Assembly: GCA_016801845.1 (NCBI GenBank)
Contig: CM028914.1
Span: 20,969,272 to 21,033,271, forward strand
DNA length: 64,000 nucleotides
Source of the DNA: Polydactylus sextarius
Taxonomy: Eukaryota; Chordata; Actinopteri; Polynemidae
Direction of reading: 5' to 3'
Shown: piece by piece, positions 10,737 through 22,879 of the stretch
How the letters are laid out: each line of letters opens with the position of its first letter
How positions within the stretch are numbered: position 1 is the stretch's first letter
Notes under the pieces: model-generated
Seen by the model: only the letters and a program-made list of their open reading frames with translations
Databases searched by the model: none
What the model was told of the DNA's origin: nothing
Program-made: the position numbers and the translations under genes

Positions 10737-11389
10737 TTACCTACAGCCCGTTACAGCTAATGGCATCTAGCCGGACATCTTTCCAGCAGGCTCTCTGGAC
10801 CGACACCTGTTACACCTGTTACTTAGGTGGAAAAACGCGCGCCCTTTATTTTCTTTCATTATCTCCCAGTGAAGCAGGTCTGTTAGTAATTAATATATCT
10901 TCAGGTTTACTTTATTTACACTGAATTCAACTAGAGTGAATGTATATCAAAATATCATTTTGTATTCATTTCCAGTATTTGGTTCTGAGAAGCTAACGTT
11001 AGCTTGGTTATTTTAGCCAATAAGTTAGCTAGTTATTTCAGCCAGGAAGCTAGCTAATTAAAATAACTAATATTAGCTTAGTAATTTTAGCTCGTAACCT
11101 AGCCAGTTATATTTAGCTGGGGCATTGTCCAGGAAAATGAACCGTCAGTCACTGTTTTGTATTTGGTTAAAGTCAAACCACAGTGTTGTGGAATTTGTCT
11201 AAAACCGTTCCTCAAAGTTCAAGTCAGATAGTTGCACATTGTTGTCGTCGTGGTCGGTGGGGAAGTGAGGGGATATTTTCACCAGAAAAACCTCAAGTTG
11301 CCAGAAAAGTTGGTGTCTGAGCCAACAAATCAAAGTCTGGGATCCTTCCTCTGCCTCATTTGGAGCAGACATGCCTCTGTAACAACAGG
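10737..11389 (+). ncRNA. Candidate exon 1 of a spliced non-coding transcript
   Basis: Runs from the ZNF143-type motif to a good donor, AACAACAGG|GTGAGT, at 11389/11390. The true start is unknown, and part of this span could be intron if an earlier donor is used. It contains stops in all frames. The transcript may be a separate lncRNA between usp25 and the microRNA host, or a far-upstream first exon of that host. Confidence 0.4.
10990..11120. repeat. Degenerate ~26-bp tandem repeat around AGCTAACGTTAGCT
   Basis: A perfect 14-bp palindrome AGCTAACGTTAGCT (10991-11004) starts four to five decayed units of the form TTAGCTnGTTATTTTAGCCnnnAAG. One unit is inverted, so the block is both tandem and partly palindromic. 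Confidence 0.7.
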
Positions 11390-12199
11390 GTGAGTGCAGT
11401 CAGAGCCTCATTTTCATCAGACTCAGATCCAGTTCTCTGTCGTGTTTCCTCCGTTAACTTTGAGCCTTTAAGTGGATTTATCCTCACTGAAAGAAATATC
11501 TTTCTTGAGGCTAAAATAGCCTCCAGATACCCTGGAAAATAATCTCTTCATTTTCCTTTTAGCCTTCCCATCTTAATTTATTGTTCTCAGCTCGTAGTTA
11601 TGTAAACACTGACTGCTTGTTTTAACTGCAGCTCGGTGTGGACTGTTTCTAAGATAAGTTCCCTTGTGGTTGGAGCCATTAACGAAACACTAAACACACT
11701 AAAACCAACGTATGCTATTATATGTTATATGTATATGTCTCCACTGAGGTGTGTGTGTGTTGTGCCCCTGGTGTTTTCTGCCACTTCAACATCATATTGA
11801 CGAGCTTTCCTGCGACACAAAAATCAATCTGAGAATATTGAAAATATTCACTTTTACATTTTTGACAAAGAGTGATAAGGACAAAACCTCAGTTTACAGT
11901 AGACACTACTATACCCTGTTTGATGGGAGTCGCCCCAGTGATTAAATTAAAGATGACACTTATCTTAATTTGCTGAAAAGACCAATTAAAGCTTTCTGTG
12001 GTATTTGTTTCCTTTACTCAATTTTTTATCTTCAGACTTGCTATCAAAATGGATAATATTCTAATTGTGATATGTCATTAAGTGTGATAACCATTGATCT
12101 AATTAAACAAATATATCTTAGGAGCTACAAACATTACAGACAGACATTTCCTTAATTTCGCTTTTCTTCTTCTCTCTTTGTATCCTCTTATTTCTGCAG
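11390..12199 (+). other. Candidate intron 1 of the 10.7-15.9 kb transcript
   Basis: Bounded by GTGAGT at 11390 and a pyrimidine-rich acceptor 'ctctttgtatcctcttatttctgcag' ending at 12199. No other feature seen. Confidence 0.4.
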
Positions 12200-12227
12200 A
12201 TAAAGCCAGAGATGGAGAGGAGTATTG
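12200..12227 (+). ncRNA. Candidate 28-nt internal exon
   Basis: Preceded by a textbook acceptor (TTTCTGCAG) and followed by GTAAGT at 12228. It contains an ATG at 12212 that, spliced to the exon at 15741, would give a 23-residue peptide starting MERSIGSSCQSC and ending at TGA. That is probably incidental, and I treat the transcript as non-coding. The exon is very short, which lowers confidence. Confidence 0.4.
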
Positions 12228-15200
12228 GTAAGTGCAGCGTCAACCTACTATAACTTTATAACTGACTCATTAATCACAGCAACAACAGCATGATTTACAC
12301 TTTTTGGTGGTATTGGGTATGTTTCCATAGAAGTTGAGGAGGTTATTAATATTGATATATGTGCACAATCTGTCCGTGTTTGTGAGGCGGAAAGGGACAG
12401 AGTCTCTGAGGGAGTCTAGACTCCACTATACTCAGCCTTCATCAGTGACCAACCCTCTGTTTATGAGCTTTGCTGTGCATGGAATATGGAAACGTGTACT
12501 TTTACCATGACGATGAGCGAAGCTGTCGAAGGGTTGCAGCTCTGCAGGCTCCTGAGAAGTCTGATAGTGGTGCTGTCACACACTCAGACTCAAATAAATA
12601 GCTGCAGGACATTTCTGTTTTACCACGAGAAATAATGAAATAGATGATGAAATGAAAAAGGCAAATCATTTATCCTCTAATGTGGTTGAATCATGAAGTA
12701 CGGTTGATGTTAAACAGACACTGCATGCCCACAACGGCTCCAAGCTTAAATTGTTCTCATTGGAATGAAGCTGCTAATTGTTTTTTTTTTTTTTTTAAAT
12801 ACATGTCAAAATAAATAATACACTGATTCTCAAACGCTTGAGTTTTCATTCAGGACACAGATGTACTGAACTGAATAGGTATGTCTGTTTATTACCTGTG
12901 GAGGGCAGCATCAGGCTTGGGATGCATCTCAGCTGCCTGCAGTGCAAAAAGAAGAATAAGAACAGAGCCGACAACAACAACAACACAGCAGCCCATCTGC
13001 ACTGACCAAATCTGAAAACCTCACCGCTCATCTACTACACATGAAGCTCAGCCCTCACCAACCAGGCCTGTTAAAGTCACATTCACCAGGTTTGAAGTTA
13101 CAGAGCTGAACCATTGAGATGATTCTGAGATCTAACATTTGACTTGTCTTGACTTAAATGAAGCTGAAAAAGGAGGAAGCAGAAACATTTTCGCATTTTG
13201 AGGAAGAGCACAGAGTGAGACACAGTGTGAGGATGAGGTGACAAACGAGAAAACTGCTAGAAGAAGTATTTTACAGTAATATTTAATTGAAATATGAAGG
13301 ATATGTTAGTCATAATGCAGTCATACATGATGTGATGACAGACGTCAAGTTAAATCAGCTGATGCTGTGTATTGCTGGTATATTTTGTAGATACATTAGT
13401 ATGTATTTTTATTTGTGGACAAATAATAACCACTTTTAAATTAGACACCATCTTACATTTAAAAATATAAAAATATAAATAACAGTAATAATGTGTCAAG
13501 GCCATACTAGTAAGCAAATATTCATAGTTTGTCACAGAAGACATTTTGACTTGTCCGCAGTTGTAGATAAAACAATTAATGATGTCTGAATTCTATTTAG
13601 CTGCTTTGATTTCATGGTCTTGTTGTTGTGCATGCTGGCTCACTGACACAGACGTGGCTTAGTGGGACAATAGACGGGGCCGTCAACCTCCGAGTTGTTA
13701 AGTTAAAATTTCGTGTGGGGAAAATAAACTAAGAGTGGAGGACGGTTTGAGGTAAACAAATGTCTTGCTTTAGATTGAGAATTGTAGATTAAGGTGAATA
13801 TTTTCTAGAAAAAAGATCAACTTCCTCTCTGTTGGACAAACCATGTAATGGTGACACTGTTTCCAAATGACCACAGACCAAAGGTTTGATATTTCTCCAC
13901 CTCATGTTGTTGTTATTTAACTGTCAACATAAAACACACACTACTACAGAAACATCTGCAAGAAGTTCATTTTAGACGACTTGTCGATCCAGCTCGAGCT
14001 CTAGTGTGATCAGCTAATTCATCCCACTTAACTTGTGACAGATTTGGTTCCAGAAAACTCATATTACAGAATTCCCAGATGCTGGTTTAGTGAAAGGAAT
14101 AACCTCAAGTTGGGATCATATTCCATCCAAGGCACCGTGGGACTTGGAAAGAACAGCTAGATGGAATTTGGCCGTCATTAAGGTTATTAGTCACACCTGT
14201 GCTTACCTGCCACGGTGTCAAATGTTTGGCTGTAAAAAAAAAAAAGACCTATAGCTGACTGGAGGTAACCTGGATCTGGGCTGTTTCCTCATGATGCCGT
14301 TACAGTGAAATAGCATATTAACACAGCAGAGGTTGATGTGTGAGGCTGACACAGTGATAACATTTGTAGAATGAAGCGTCTTGTTTTTAAGTGGGTGAAG
14401 GATTTGCACACATCCGAGTCATGAAATGTTTACATACAGAAAACTCAGGGACCAAACACTGAGTTGTGTGTGTTGTGAATGACTTCATTACTAAAGCAGA
14501 CAAGGAGCTACTAGAGTTTTCCCATTGGATTTTCAGTCAGATGCATTTTAATTTGCACTGTAACAAAACATTTTTTTTTCCTATTTCCACCAGTTTCCAT
14601 CTGTGACAAACACAGTGCATTCCAAAGCCTTTTAGCAGAAAGAATGGAGAGCTTTGTTCTTGTTTAATATAGGTATGATAATCTGACCATTCATTCAGTA
14701 TCCATGGTTCATGGCTGTCACTTTGGTTTATAGGTGAATAGAAGCGACTGTCAGCAAAACAATACTGGAAAAACACATGCTTTTGTGAACAAAATAACCC
14801 AGAGGAAGCAGCTAAAATCAGGACAGAATGAGGCCCGAGATGGAGCCCTGAGGAATTCCACCCTCCACTGATGATAACTGTGGTTTTCTAAATACACGAT
14901 GGGAAGAAAAGCCCCGAAAAGTCACAGTTAATCTTTATCAGTCAAAAATGTATTAACTGCTATTGTATAAATATCAGTGAGGCATTTTTGTGAGGCATAA
15001 AAAACAAACAAACTGGAAAATCACCAGTAGTGTAGTGTATAATCTTGGTTTATTGTCTTTATTAAACAACAACAGAAAACTATTTATATATGTACATTCT
15101 AAAGACTCATTGAAGGTTATTGTCGTAGGACGGGACCAGGATTGTGAAATAGTATTTAGATTAAATATATTTTTTGTGTTTATATTCAGATTAGATGTAT

Positions 15201-15740
15201 AAGATTAAATTAAATTTAGTAGCATGACTCTGAAAATCAGTGACCGGCAAATTGGAAAACAATTAGATACATTACAGATAGAAATTTTAAAATGTCAGTG
15301 TAAAAACTAAACGGTTATTGATAATTGAATGACAAGCAGCACTGCCCTGTGTGGCTAATACCATTAGAGATGCATTTAATATAAAAAAATAAATCTTTTA
15401 GTTATTTGTTATTATCTTATGAGGGATGTAAAAACACTGTATAGTTTTATAAACTGGTTTCTTAAGTTTAAAATAAAATGTCAGCAGTTGTGTGCAATCA
15501 CAGTCACACTGTTTGAAACGTTTATTTATTTTCTCTCCTTCCTCCATCACCAGAGCAACATCTTAGTCCCGTGATGGTCGAACTTAATCAAAGCATTTAT
15601 ATGATGTAAGCACTTGAGTGTCCATTTGCGCAAAGTATCTGCTTTTATGTGGCGTCTATCACCTCATTATATCTCACTTTATGGTATAAGCACAGCTGGG
15701 TCCTGGGAGTGGATGCATAATGTATGTCATTCTTTAACAG
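12228..15740 (+). other. Candidate intron 2 of the 10.7-15.9 kb transcript
   Basis: AT-rich. It holds a T-run near 12780-12796, and at 14825-14870 the words 'aggcccgagatggagccctgaggaattccacc', which resemble a dispersed fish repeat. The stretch around 14060-14220 (ending 'cacacctgtgcttacctgccacggtg') is less repetitive and might be a conserved element. Confidence 0.4.
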
Positions 15741-15935
15741 GATCTTCCTGTCAGAGCTGTCCTGCTGGCTGCAGACTGACCGACGCACAACTATGAACGT
15801 CTAACTGGCAAGTGGATTTACTTTTTACTCTTATATCACTGACTTGTTGAAGTGCATGCGACAAGGTTTTTTTTTTTGTTTCTTAATATTATTTATTGTT
15901 ACAAGTAAAAAAATAAATGCTGTCAGCACGAGGGC
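15741..15935 (+). ncRNA. Candidate last exon of the 10.7-15.9 kb transcript
   Basis: Starts after 'cattctttaacag' and ends after an AATAAA at 15912-15917. In the frame shared with the 28-nt exon it reaches TGA at 15794-15796. It is only about 1.5 kb upstream of the host-gene first exon, so read-through or alternative splicing into the host gene is possible. Confidence 0.35.
15912..15917 (+). terminator. AATAAA polyadenylation signal
   Basis: Canonical hexamer about 170 nt after the candidate acceptor at 15740; it supports a short terminal exon. Confidence 0.4.
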
Positions 15936-16065
15936 ATGATTTCAAACCTTAAAATGAAATATATCTATATAATAATTCAAAGACTTCACGGCCGAAAGAA
16001 ACGTGCGTTATTTTAGGTAAAGTTTTCAATTTGATGAAAGGTCTGCACTGATGAGGACAATGTGT

Positions 16066-16107
<42 letters not shown>

Positions 16108-17100
16108 GGGCAGGAGGGACCCGTATTAGCCGAGACACTTGAATGAATTTGAAGAATGGTTTTTTTTTTTTTTTACATGCAGAGCAGTTACAATACTGGG
16201 CTCTGACTGGCAGACAGTACCAGCTTCTCTGATTCGAATGACGCACACCTGCCTGATTGGAGGGATTCAAATGCTTGTTTCAGGAGAGTGTCCACACAGA
16301 AACAAGTCCAGTTGCGTCGCTGTAACTGCCACTAATCTGAAACAAAAAGAAAAAAAACCAAACACTGATACATGTTTGGAGGCTCTGAAACTTCAGTTGT
16401 AGCTGTGTCTGATAGTTTGGTTTGAAAAGCTGAAATAGACCCTGTTAAAAATCAGTGTTTGAAAAACTACACCATAAGACACAAATGATGTTTAGTGATG
16501 CTAGCGATATCTTCCTCCTATTGATTTGAGCTCATTTCTTTTGAGAACGTAAAGAAAATTCACCATAATCCTCTGCAAGGCAACAGAGTGGAGCATGCTG
16601 ATTGGACATGTTTCTATAATGTTACAAACGCTGCAAACTTCCCCTGAGCCTCTGGTGTTGTGGCACATTTATACGGGACGTAATTCAATCAAACAACTGG
16701 TTTTAACAAACCACTACAAAAGAAAAACATGAAACCAGAAACAGAAAAGAAAACTGTCAAAGTAAAGAATAAGGGCCCGTTACTTTAATAGGCTTTTTCC
16801 AACCAGACAAGTTTAATACAATTACACTTATGGGGTGATGCCAGCCATTGTGTGCATGCATCAGCAGTCAGTGTGAGATCGATTGTGACTTACTACAGCG
16901 GTGTGAATGTCTGACAGTATTAACTCTGTCAAGCGGTCGTCCGGGTACAGTTATGTGATCTCATGAGGCAAAACTGGCCCACAAATTTTAGTATACACTG
17001 ACATAACTAACCCCCCCACCCCTCCTTCCCATACACACACACACACACACTATGTCTGACCCGAGGGTCAAGGTGCAGTGACTCTGAGGGTTGTCTAACT
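15936..17100. other. Intergenic or upstream region, no gene seen
   Basis: Contains the GACA microsatellite (listed separately), a T-run near 16160-16174 and a short CA run at 17034-17050. No exon recognised. Confidence 0.5.
16069..16108. repeat. (GACA)n microsatellite
   Basis: About ten uninterrupted GACA units. Confidence 0.95.
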
Positions 17101-17426
17101 GGGCCTCTTGAAACTCTTGCCTTGCATTCCAGCGCCCAAAGGAGGGGGTTGTTACCAGGCTTATTACCAGAGAGAGAGACAGCGAGAAAGAGTGATAGAG
17201 AGTGAGAGAAAAGAAAGCGAGAGAGAGGGCGAGGGAGGAGTGGGGGTAGAAAGAAGCTGGAAGGTATTATGCACTGTTTCCTTGCCTTGCTAGAGCTCCC
17301 ACTTGTTCCCTCCCATTCGACAGAGTTCTCTGACAAAGTAAAGGAAACGCTGAAAAACTTGAACCTGCTTTTCTCCAGCTGCCTCTCACTAGCTCGCTTG
17401 TTTTCTTCCCCTGCTGGTCTTTGTGC

Positions 17427-17428
<2 letters not shown>
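17101..17428 (+). promoter_or_regulatory. mir99ahg: Candidate promoter-proximal region of the microRNA host gene
   Basis: Purine-rich (GAGA) tracts at 17168-17245 are followed by a conserved-looking block 'ccagcgcccaaaggagggggttgttaccagg' at 17130-17160 and pyrimidine-rich sequence into the first exon. No TATA box is evident. TATA-less, GAGA/CT-rich architecture is common for broadly used vertebrate promoters. Confidence 0.4.

Positions 17429-17502
<74 letters not shown>
17429..17502. repeat. (CT)36 microsatellite in or next to the first exon
   Basis: An uninterrupted CT run of about 74 bp, followed by CCCTCCCTCG. Its mirror symmetry makes it able to form triplex (H-) DNA. It is the source of spurious long Ser/Leu and Arg/Glu open frames on both strands. 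Confidence 0.97.
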
Positions 17503-17505
<3 letters not shown>

Positions 17506-17867
17506 CCTCGCTCTCTTCCCATTCGTCTCTCCCTCTTTTTCTCTGGGCTGTGTGTAAGAGGATCACTTTGTTTCCGTTGCCTTTTTCCGCGCTGCTGCAG
17601 ACACACATTGAGGGGAGGATTGGATTTGAGGAGATACTGACGGGGTTGCACAGCTGCAACAGTCCCCTACATCTCCACACCAGGACTAATGCCCCCCTCT
17701 CTCCTCTCTCTCTCTCTCTGTGTTTGACTCTCCCTCTGTCGCACTCTCTGCTTCTACCTCTCGGAGGGGTGGGGGTGCCATATGGGAGCGCAGAAAAATG
17801 GAAGTGGATCGGAGATAGACAGGAGAGGAATCTTTCATTCTTGGGCTCGGATTTCGAGTTCTATGTG
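17503..17867 (+). ncRNA. mir99ahg: Probable first (5') exon of the mir-99a/let-7c/mir-125b host lncRNA
   Basis: GC-richer sequence ending in a strong donor, TTCTATGTG|GTAAGT, at 17867/17868. The nearest strong downstream acceptor/donor-bounded exon that I find is at 47949, so intron 1 would be about 30 kb, in keeping with the very long introns of human MIR99AHG. An upstream-type ORF begins at ATG 17782 (MGAQKNGSGSEI...; 28 codons), and its 2 leftover bases TG would make TGA with the A that opens the 47949 exon. I see this as a non-coding exon with a small ORF. The 5' end is not defined; 17503 is chosen as the end of the CT repeat. Confidence 0.55.
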
Positions 17868-20800
17868 GTAAGTGCTTCTCTCTTTCTCTTTTGGCACTTT
17901 TTTGGAAGTTGTGTGCTTCTCAGCAATTCTCATTAGGCTGAATTTTCAGTAGTGTGTTTGACTCCTCTTTGCTTTTGATTCATATGTTTCCAACTGTTAC
18001 CTATTTTGAGATTTTTCTGCTGCTGGACTCGCAGTTGTGTTTTTTTTTTTTCTTCTTCTTCTACTTCTTTTCAAAGGGTTCAAGTTCATGGTGCATTGTT
18101 ACAGTGGATTACCTTGCTGCAGTGATAAGAAGGTCTTTGTGCTTTTGCATTTGTAAGTTTTTAGGGTCAAGGTAGAGCAAGGAGGGAGGTGGAGTGGAGG
18201 CCGACTGGGGGAAGGGAATTTGGAGGGGTCAAAGAGAATGGCACTTGGCCCGGACAGCACAATGGCTCAGAAAACTTTTTTCAGCGTGACATTGTCTTCG
18301 CAAAACTTATGCCTCTTTGAAATTGTGGAAACAGCTACACGTTGAAGCTGTGTTTCCATATTTTCTTTCAGCTTATAAAAAGTGACCATTTGCTCAATAG
18401 TGCATCAAAGTTTCACTGACCATCTGTCAGACAGATATTGTTACAGTTCGATTGTACACATGATTTCATTTAAAACGGCACTGTCTCTAATAGACATAAC
18501 ATCTAAGAAGCATAAAATAACTAAATTAAATACAGAAATATGACAGAATTTAAATCTTTAAGTTCACATTAAACCTTGTAGACTGAGCCTTAATCATATA
18601 TTTCATCAGCTCAGGATACTTTCATGATTTCAGATTTTGTGGACCGTCTTGTTGAACGAATGCTTGTTGCCGCTGGCTCATCAGAAATTGAAAACAGTTC
18701 GTGGTGATTGTCCCTGTTAGTGTAAACGAATACAGAACTCCAGGCTCACTGAATAACTCCAGTATGTGATAAATGTAGCGCCTCTGACTCTCGTAGTGAT
18801 CAGAGGCCCTTTTTTTTGTGTGTTTCTTCCAGTTAAGTTGTAGTATTATATGATTGTACAGAAATATTGGTGATGGAGAAAGTTTCTCTGTGAGTTTTAT
18901 TCCATGAAATTATTATTAATAATTGATTTCAGCGGATATCTTTGCAGTTGTTATAATTACAGGAAAATCATAGTATATTCTAACTGACTATATCTGTACT
19001 GGAGATAAATCTGCACCAAAAAAGAAATCAACCCCAAACTTTGACATAAAAGTATTTTTTTTTTTCTGTCAATTAAATACAGTTGTGTGTCTTTTCCATA
19101 AGCTACAGTTTTAAGAGGGAGAAGTTGTTCACAAGTTAACCATAATAACTCAGAGGAACGATGAATTTTTTCCCCTGTGTACGTCTGGGTTAAGTAAGTG
19201 AGTGAACTCTTTTAGGAAGCTATTGAACTTCAGAGCTGTGATTTATGTGTCTCACCTTGATGGTTCATCGGCAGTGTGGGGTTTTGACCTCACTCCCTCG
19301 TCTCTTTGAGGAAATCAGAGCCCGTCTCTCTGACTGACTTTTTCTGTGCCTCCCTCGCTCCCTCCGTTCATTACACATCTCAGTGACATGGGAATAAAGT
19401 GTCTCGACCGGCATTAATGGACTTATTTCTCCTGTGAAAGGTGATTTTAGAGGAAGATTTTAAATGGACGGAGAAAATGTTGAGTTGCGCCTGCACTGAT
19501 TTATTTTTGGCCTGTTCTCTCTGTTTAGCTGGTAGTACGTGGGGGAGTGTTGCTGAATTTCAGTCACTACTGTTTCTCTTTTATAAATACACACAAACTG
19601 TGTCTGCAGCAGAATCTAGTTCTCTATTTTGGGCATGTGGGTCACAGTCTAATGAAGAAGAAGAACACACATCTTAATGAGGACTTGTAAAGTAGTGTCA
19701 AAAGTTGTAATCTTGTTAGAGGTGGCGTCTGCTTCAGCTTCTACAATATGATATGACTGTGTGTGGAAAAATAAATTGTCTGCTCAGCACTGAGGCCTAG
19801 GGGATGAATTTGTGGATTACTTTTAATAGATCTTGAACATCTTTTCTCTCACCATCTAAACAAAAAATTCTAATTGAATTCAGCAACAAATCTGTGTTGT
19901 GTGCTGTCATAAAGCTGCCTGTGCTTTGTCTCAGCTGAAACAGTTTTTTAGTGTTAAGTAGAATTAACTGTTTTATATTGTAAATATAATTCAGTTGCAG
20001 TGATTTTTATCTTTTGAATTTCTGTGTGTTTATATCTTGTTAAATGATAAGTAAGTAATTTGTGAGCCTGAATAAAAACATTTTAACAGACTTAAAAGAC
20101 TGAAGACGAATGAACAGCTTCAGGTTCCTAGACAAAGGACCACAGTGTTTCGTGGGCCATTGTTATGTCAGCTGGTGTGGTACAGTTCATCCTCTCTCTG
20201 AGTCTGGATTATTTGAATCTGAGAGGTATTTTGTGTTTTATATTAATAGTATTCATCTTGTGTGTGTCCATAGAAGACCTAAGTGGTTTGTTGTCTTCTA
20301 TGCAGGTGGAGACGTGTTGTTAGATAACCTGCCTGACCTCCACAGCCAATTTTAGCCTCTCCCTCATGCCTCGTCTGGTTATAAATTAGCCTAGTTGCTG
20401 TTCCCAAGCAGTGAAAGGAAAAAGCGCACTTAGTAGCACAGTGATTTATTAGTTGTTAGCTCAATGCTGCCATGTGACTGACAGAGGTGCCAGTCAGGAT
20501 GAAAACAGAAACTGCAGGATTTTATTTTTAATGTTCCTTTCAAGGATTTTTTTCATCATTCAAAGAACTATTAACTCATAGTCCCACAATGTAATTTGTG
20601 TAATATTATCCATGATTTTAGTGAGGATATACCTGAACTATGAACCTCATCACCAGAGCTGCAATTACTTGATAAAAATAAAATTTGTCATTACTTGTTA
20701 GTATTGAAGCTTTGTGGGCTTTGGCAACATATACAACCATATTCCCTATAACCTGAGATACTCCTAGTCAACCAAAGAAAGAGAAAAGAAAGTCTATGTT

Positions 20801-21899
20801 GGATGAGAGCATGCTGACCAGCCAATCAGACTACAGCCCTGTTGTATAAATGTAGTAAAGTAAAGTTTTGATACTTTTGTGTTGATTATTTTACACATTA
20901 CCTCTGAGTTACATGTGGTGGTGCTTATAATTAGAGATCCAATTGCTGTTGCCCCAGAAACAATGTGTTGTTTTTCCACACATGTCCTGGTGGCTGTTTC
21001 TCCAAACACATCTGGTTCACTCTTGATTCTTGTGGCACATGTGGAAACTGAACAAAGCAGTGAGGCTATATGGTGCATACATGCTGAGGTAACTGAGAGC
21101 GCCTAAATGACTAATCCATCTCTGTAAACTGAGTTGTGCTCACTGCGAATCTGAACATAATGCAAGTAAGATAACTTTGTTAAGATGTTTGTATGACTCT
21201 CACAATAATCTGGGTATTGCCTTACACAGCTTATGATTCAATTACCAGAGTGCATGTAAACTCAATGAATGACGACTGTTTGTCGCACAGTGCTCTCTGT
21301 AGCTCACATTAGTCAAAGTTCAGTTTTATCAATGGAATAAGGAACAAACCTCAGACATTTAGGTTCTTAATGATTCACCTCACTTTTGATACAGAAAAAG
21401 GGAAAATGTCTCTAGTTGAGTTTTGCCGTCAGTTATGAGCCTGTGAATGACAGTGATTTCACACTGCCCTAGGAGTATGATGTGGGTTGTTATCAGAGTA
21501 ACTGCTCCAACAATGCAGCTTTTCTTGCAGCATCTGAAGTTCATAACCGCTGAGGCTTAGAAAACAGCAGCCTGACTGACTACATCTTGTCTCTTCAGCC
21601 TCGTCTCTTTTCAGTGCTGAGACAGATGTGTGGCACAGTGAAAATTTCTTTTGATTGGATGGTGGCTCCTTATACTGACAATTTCATTCACTAAGCTGAG
21701 GGTGCAGGTAACCTCGACAAACAGAACACCCAGCTCTAATTTGGACTGTTCAGCCCCAGAAATTTACAGCCAACTTCATCTGTCATGACAGTGGAGAGGC
21801 TGTCATGCATACGATAGTTAGTTTTGCAGTTTATTAACATAATGCTCCATTTTAGCCTTGATTTTGCGTGAAACGTAATCTTATCTGGTTTAAATCGCT
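17868..21899 (+). other. mir99ahg: Host-gene intron, 5' portion
   Basis: Starts with GTAAGT. It is AT-rich with T-runs (about 18041-18052, 19055-19066) and no exon that I can support. Open frames are short and isolated. Confidence 0.45.
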
Positions 21900-22640
21900 G
21901 ACAGCAGCTTCATGGAAGGTAATCAAAGATCACATCATCATGTTACTTGATAGGGTTTTCCTCCTGGCAAGTTGAGTCAAGTACGTGAATGATCTACACA
22001 TGTTCTCTGTGGACGGAAGTGGAAAACTGATTCTATTGTTTTCCTCAAATTCTGATCAGATACTGTGAACTGATTAGAAATTCCGATTCCTTCCCATAGG
22101 CTTGGTAACACTTCTACAAGTTACTCCGACCCATGCCCTCCAGCCCGGGGTGATGCTGTGGCTCACTGGAAGCCTTTTATTTGTGTATTCCATAAAATGC
22201 AACACACTGTACCTTTGAATAAATCACTTAAAGCCTGTCGCTACTTTGACACAGTTATTGTGGCACTGCCGCTGAGCTGCTGTGCTCTGAATTCACATGT
22301 CAAGTGACATTCTGAAAAGGCTAAATCTTTCACTCATCCTCCCGTGGGCACTAAATATCCTAATAGAGTACCGTAATGAAATGGTAACATCAACATGGAT
22401 CTTAAAGTTGTGCATGGAACTTTGAACCTGATATCCATGATAATGACCAGGTGAAAGTCATGGAAACAGCTGAAACTTTATTCATTTGGTGCAACAAAGT
22501 CATGACGTCAGGGGACTTGTTTTGATGAATTAGCATCAAGGCCAGATGGAGGCAAGGTGTCATTCAACACTAAGATAATGATGACAGATGATATGCATCA
22601 TAAGCCAGATTTGTGAATTCTTGAATTATTAATGACTTGA
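21900..22640. promoter_or_regulatory. Candidate conserved enhancer with a consensus CRE
   Basis: Non-repetitive, non-coding and compositionally unlike its flanks. It includes a full cAMP response element TGACGTCA (22503-22510), GATA words (CTAAGATAATG) and POU/homeodomain-like words (GATATGCATCATAA, GAATTATTAATGAC). Lies in the presumed long first intron of the host gene. Confidence 0.35.
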
Positions 22641-22848
22641 GCCACGTCTTTGGCCTGGCTAGTGGAAAATAACACAGATGTTTAGAGTTCACTGTTATAC
22701 TACTGTAATAAATGAATAACCATCACTATATGTTGGTTCTGTTCATTGTTACCATGTGAATAAGAAAACTGGGACAACATGTGGGTCATTAAGATAAACA
22801 GCAATGTAAAAAAAAAAAAGATATTGCAAAGACAAGCTAAGTTACAGC

Positions 22849-22879
<31 letters not shown>

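Noticed and set aside
17007..17651. 214-codon minus-strand frame rich in Arg/Glu, and 123-171-codon + frames rich in Ser/Leu
   Set aside because: All are produced by the (CT)36 repeat read in different frames; no domain and no splice support.
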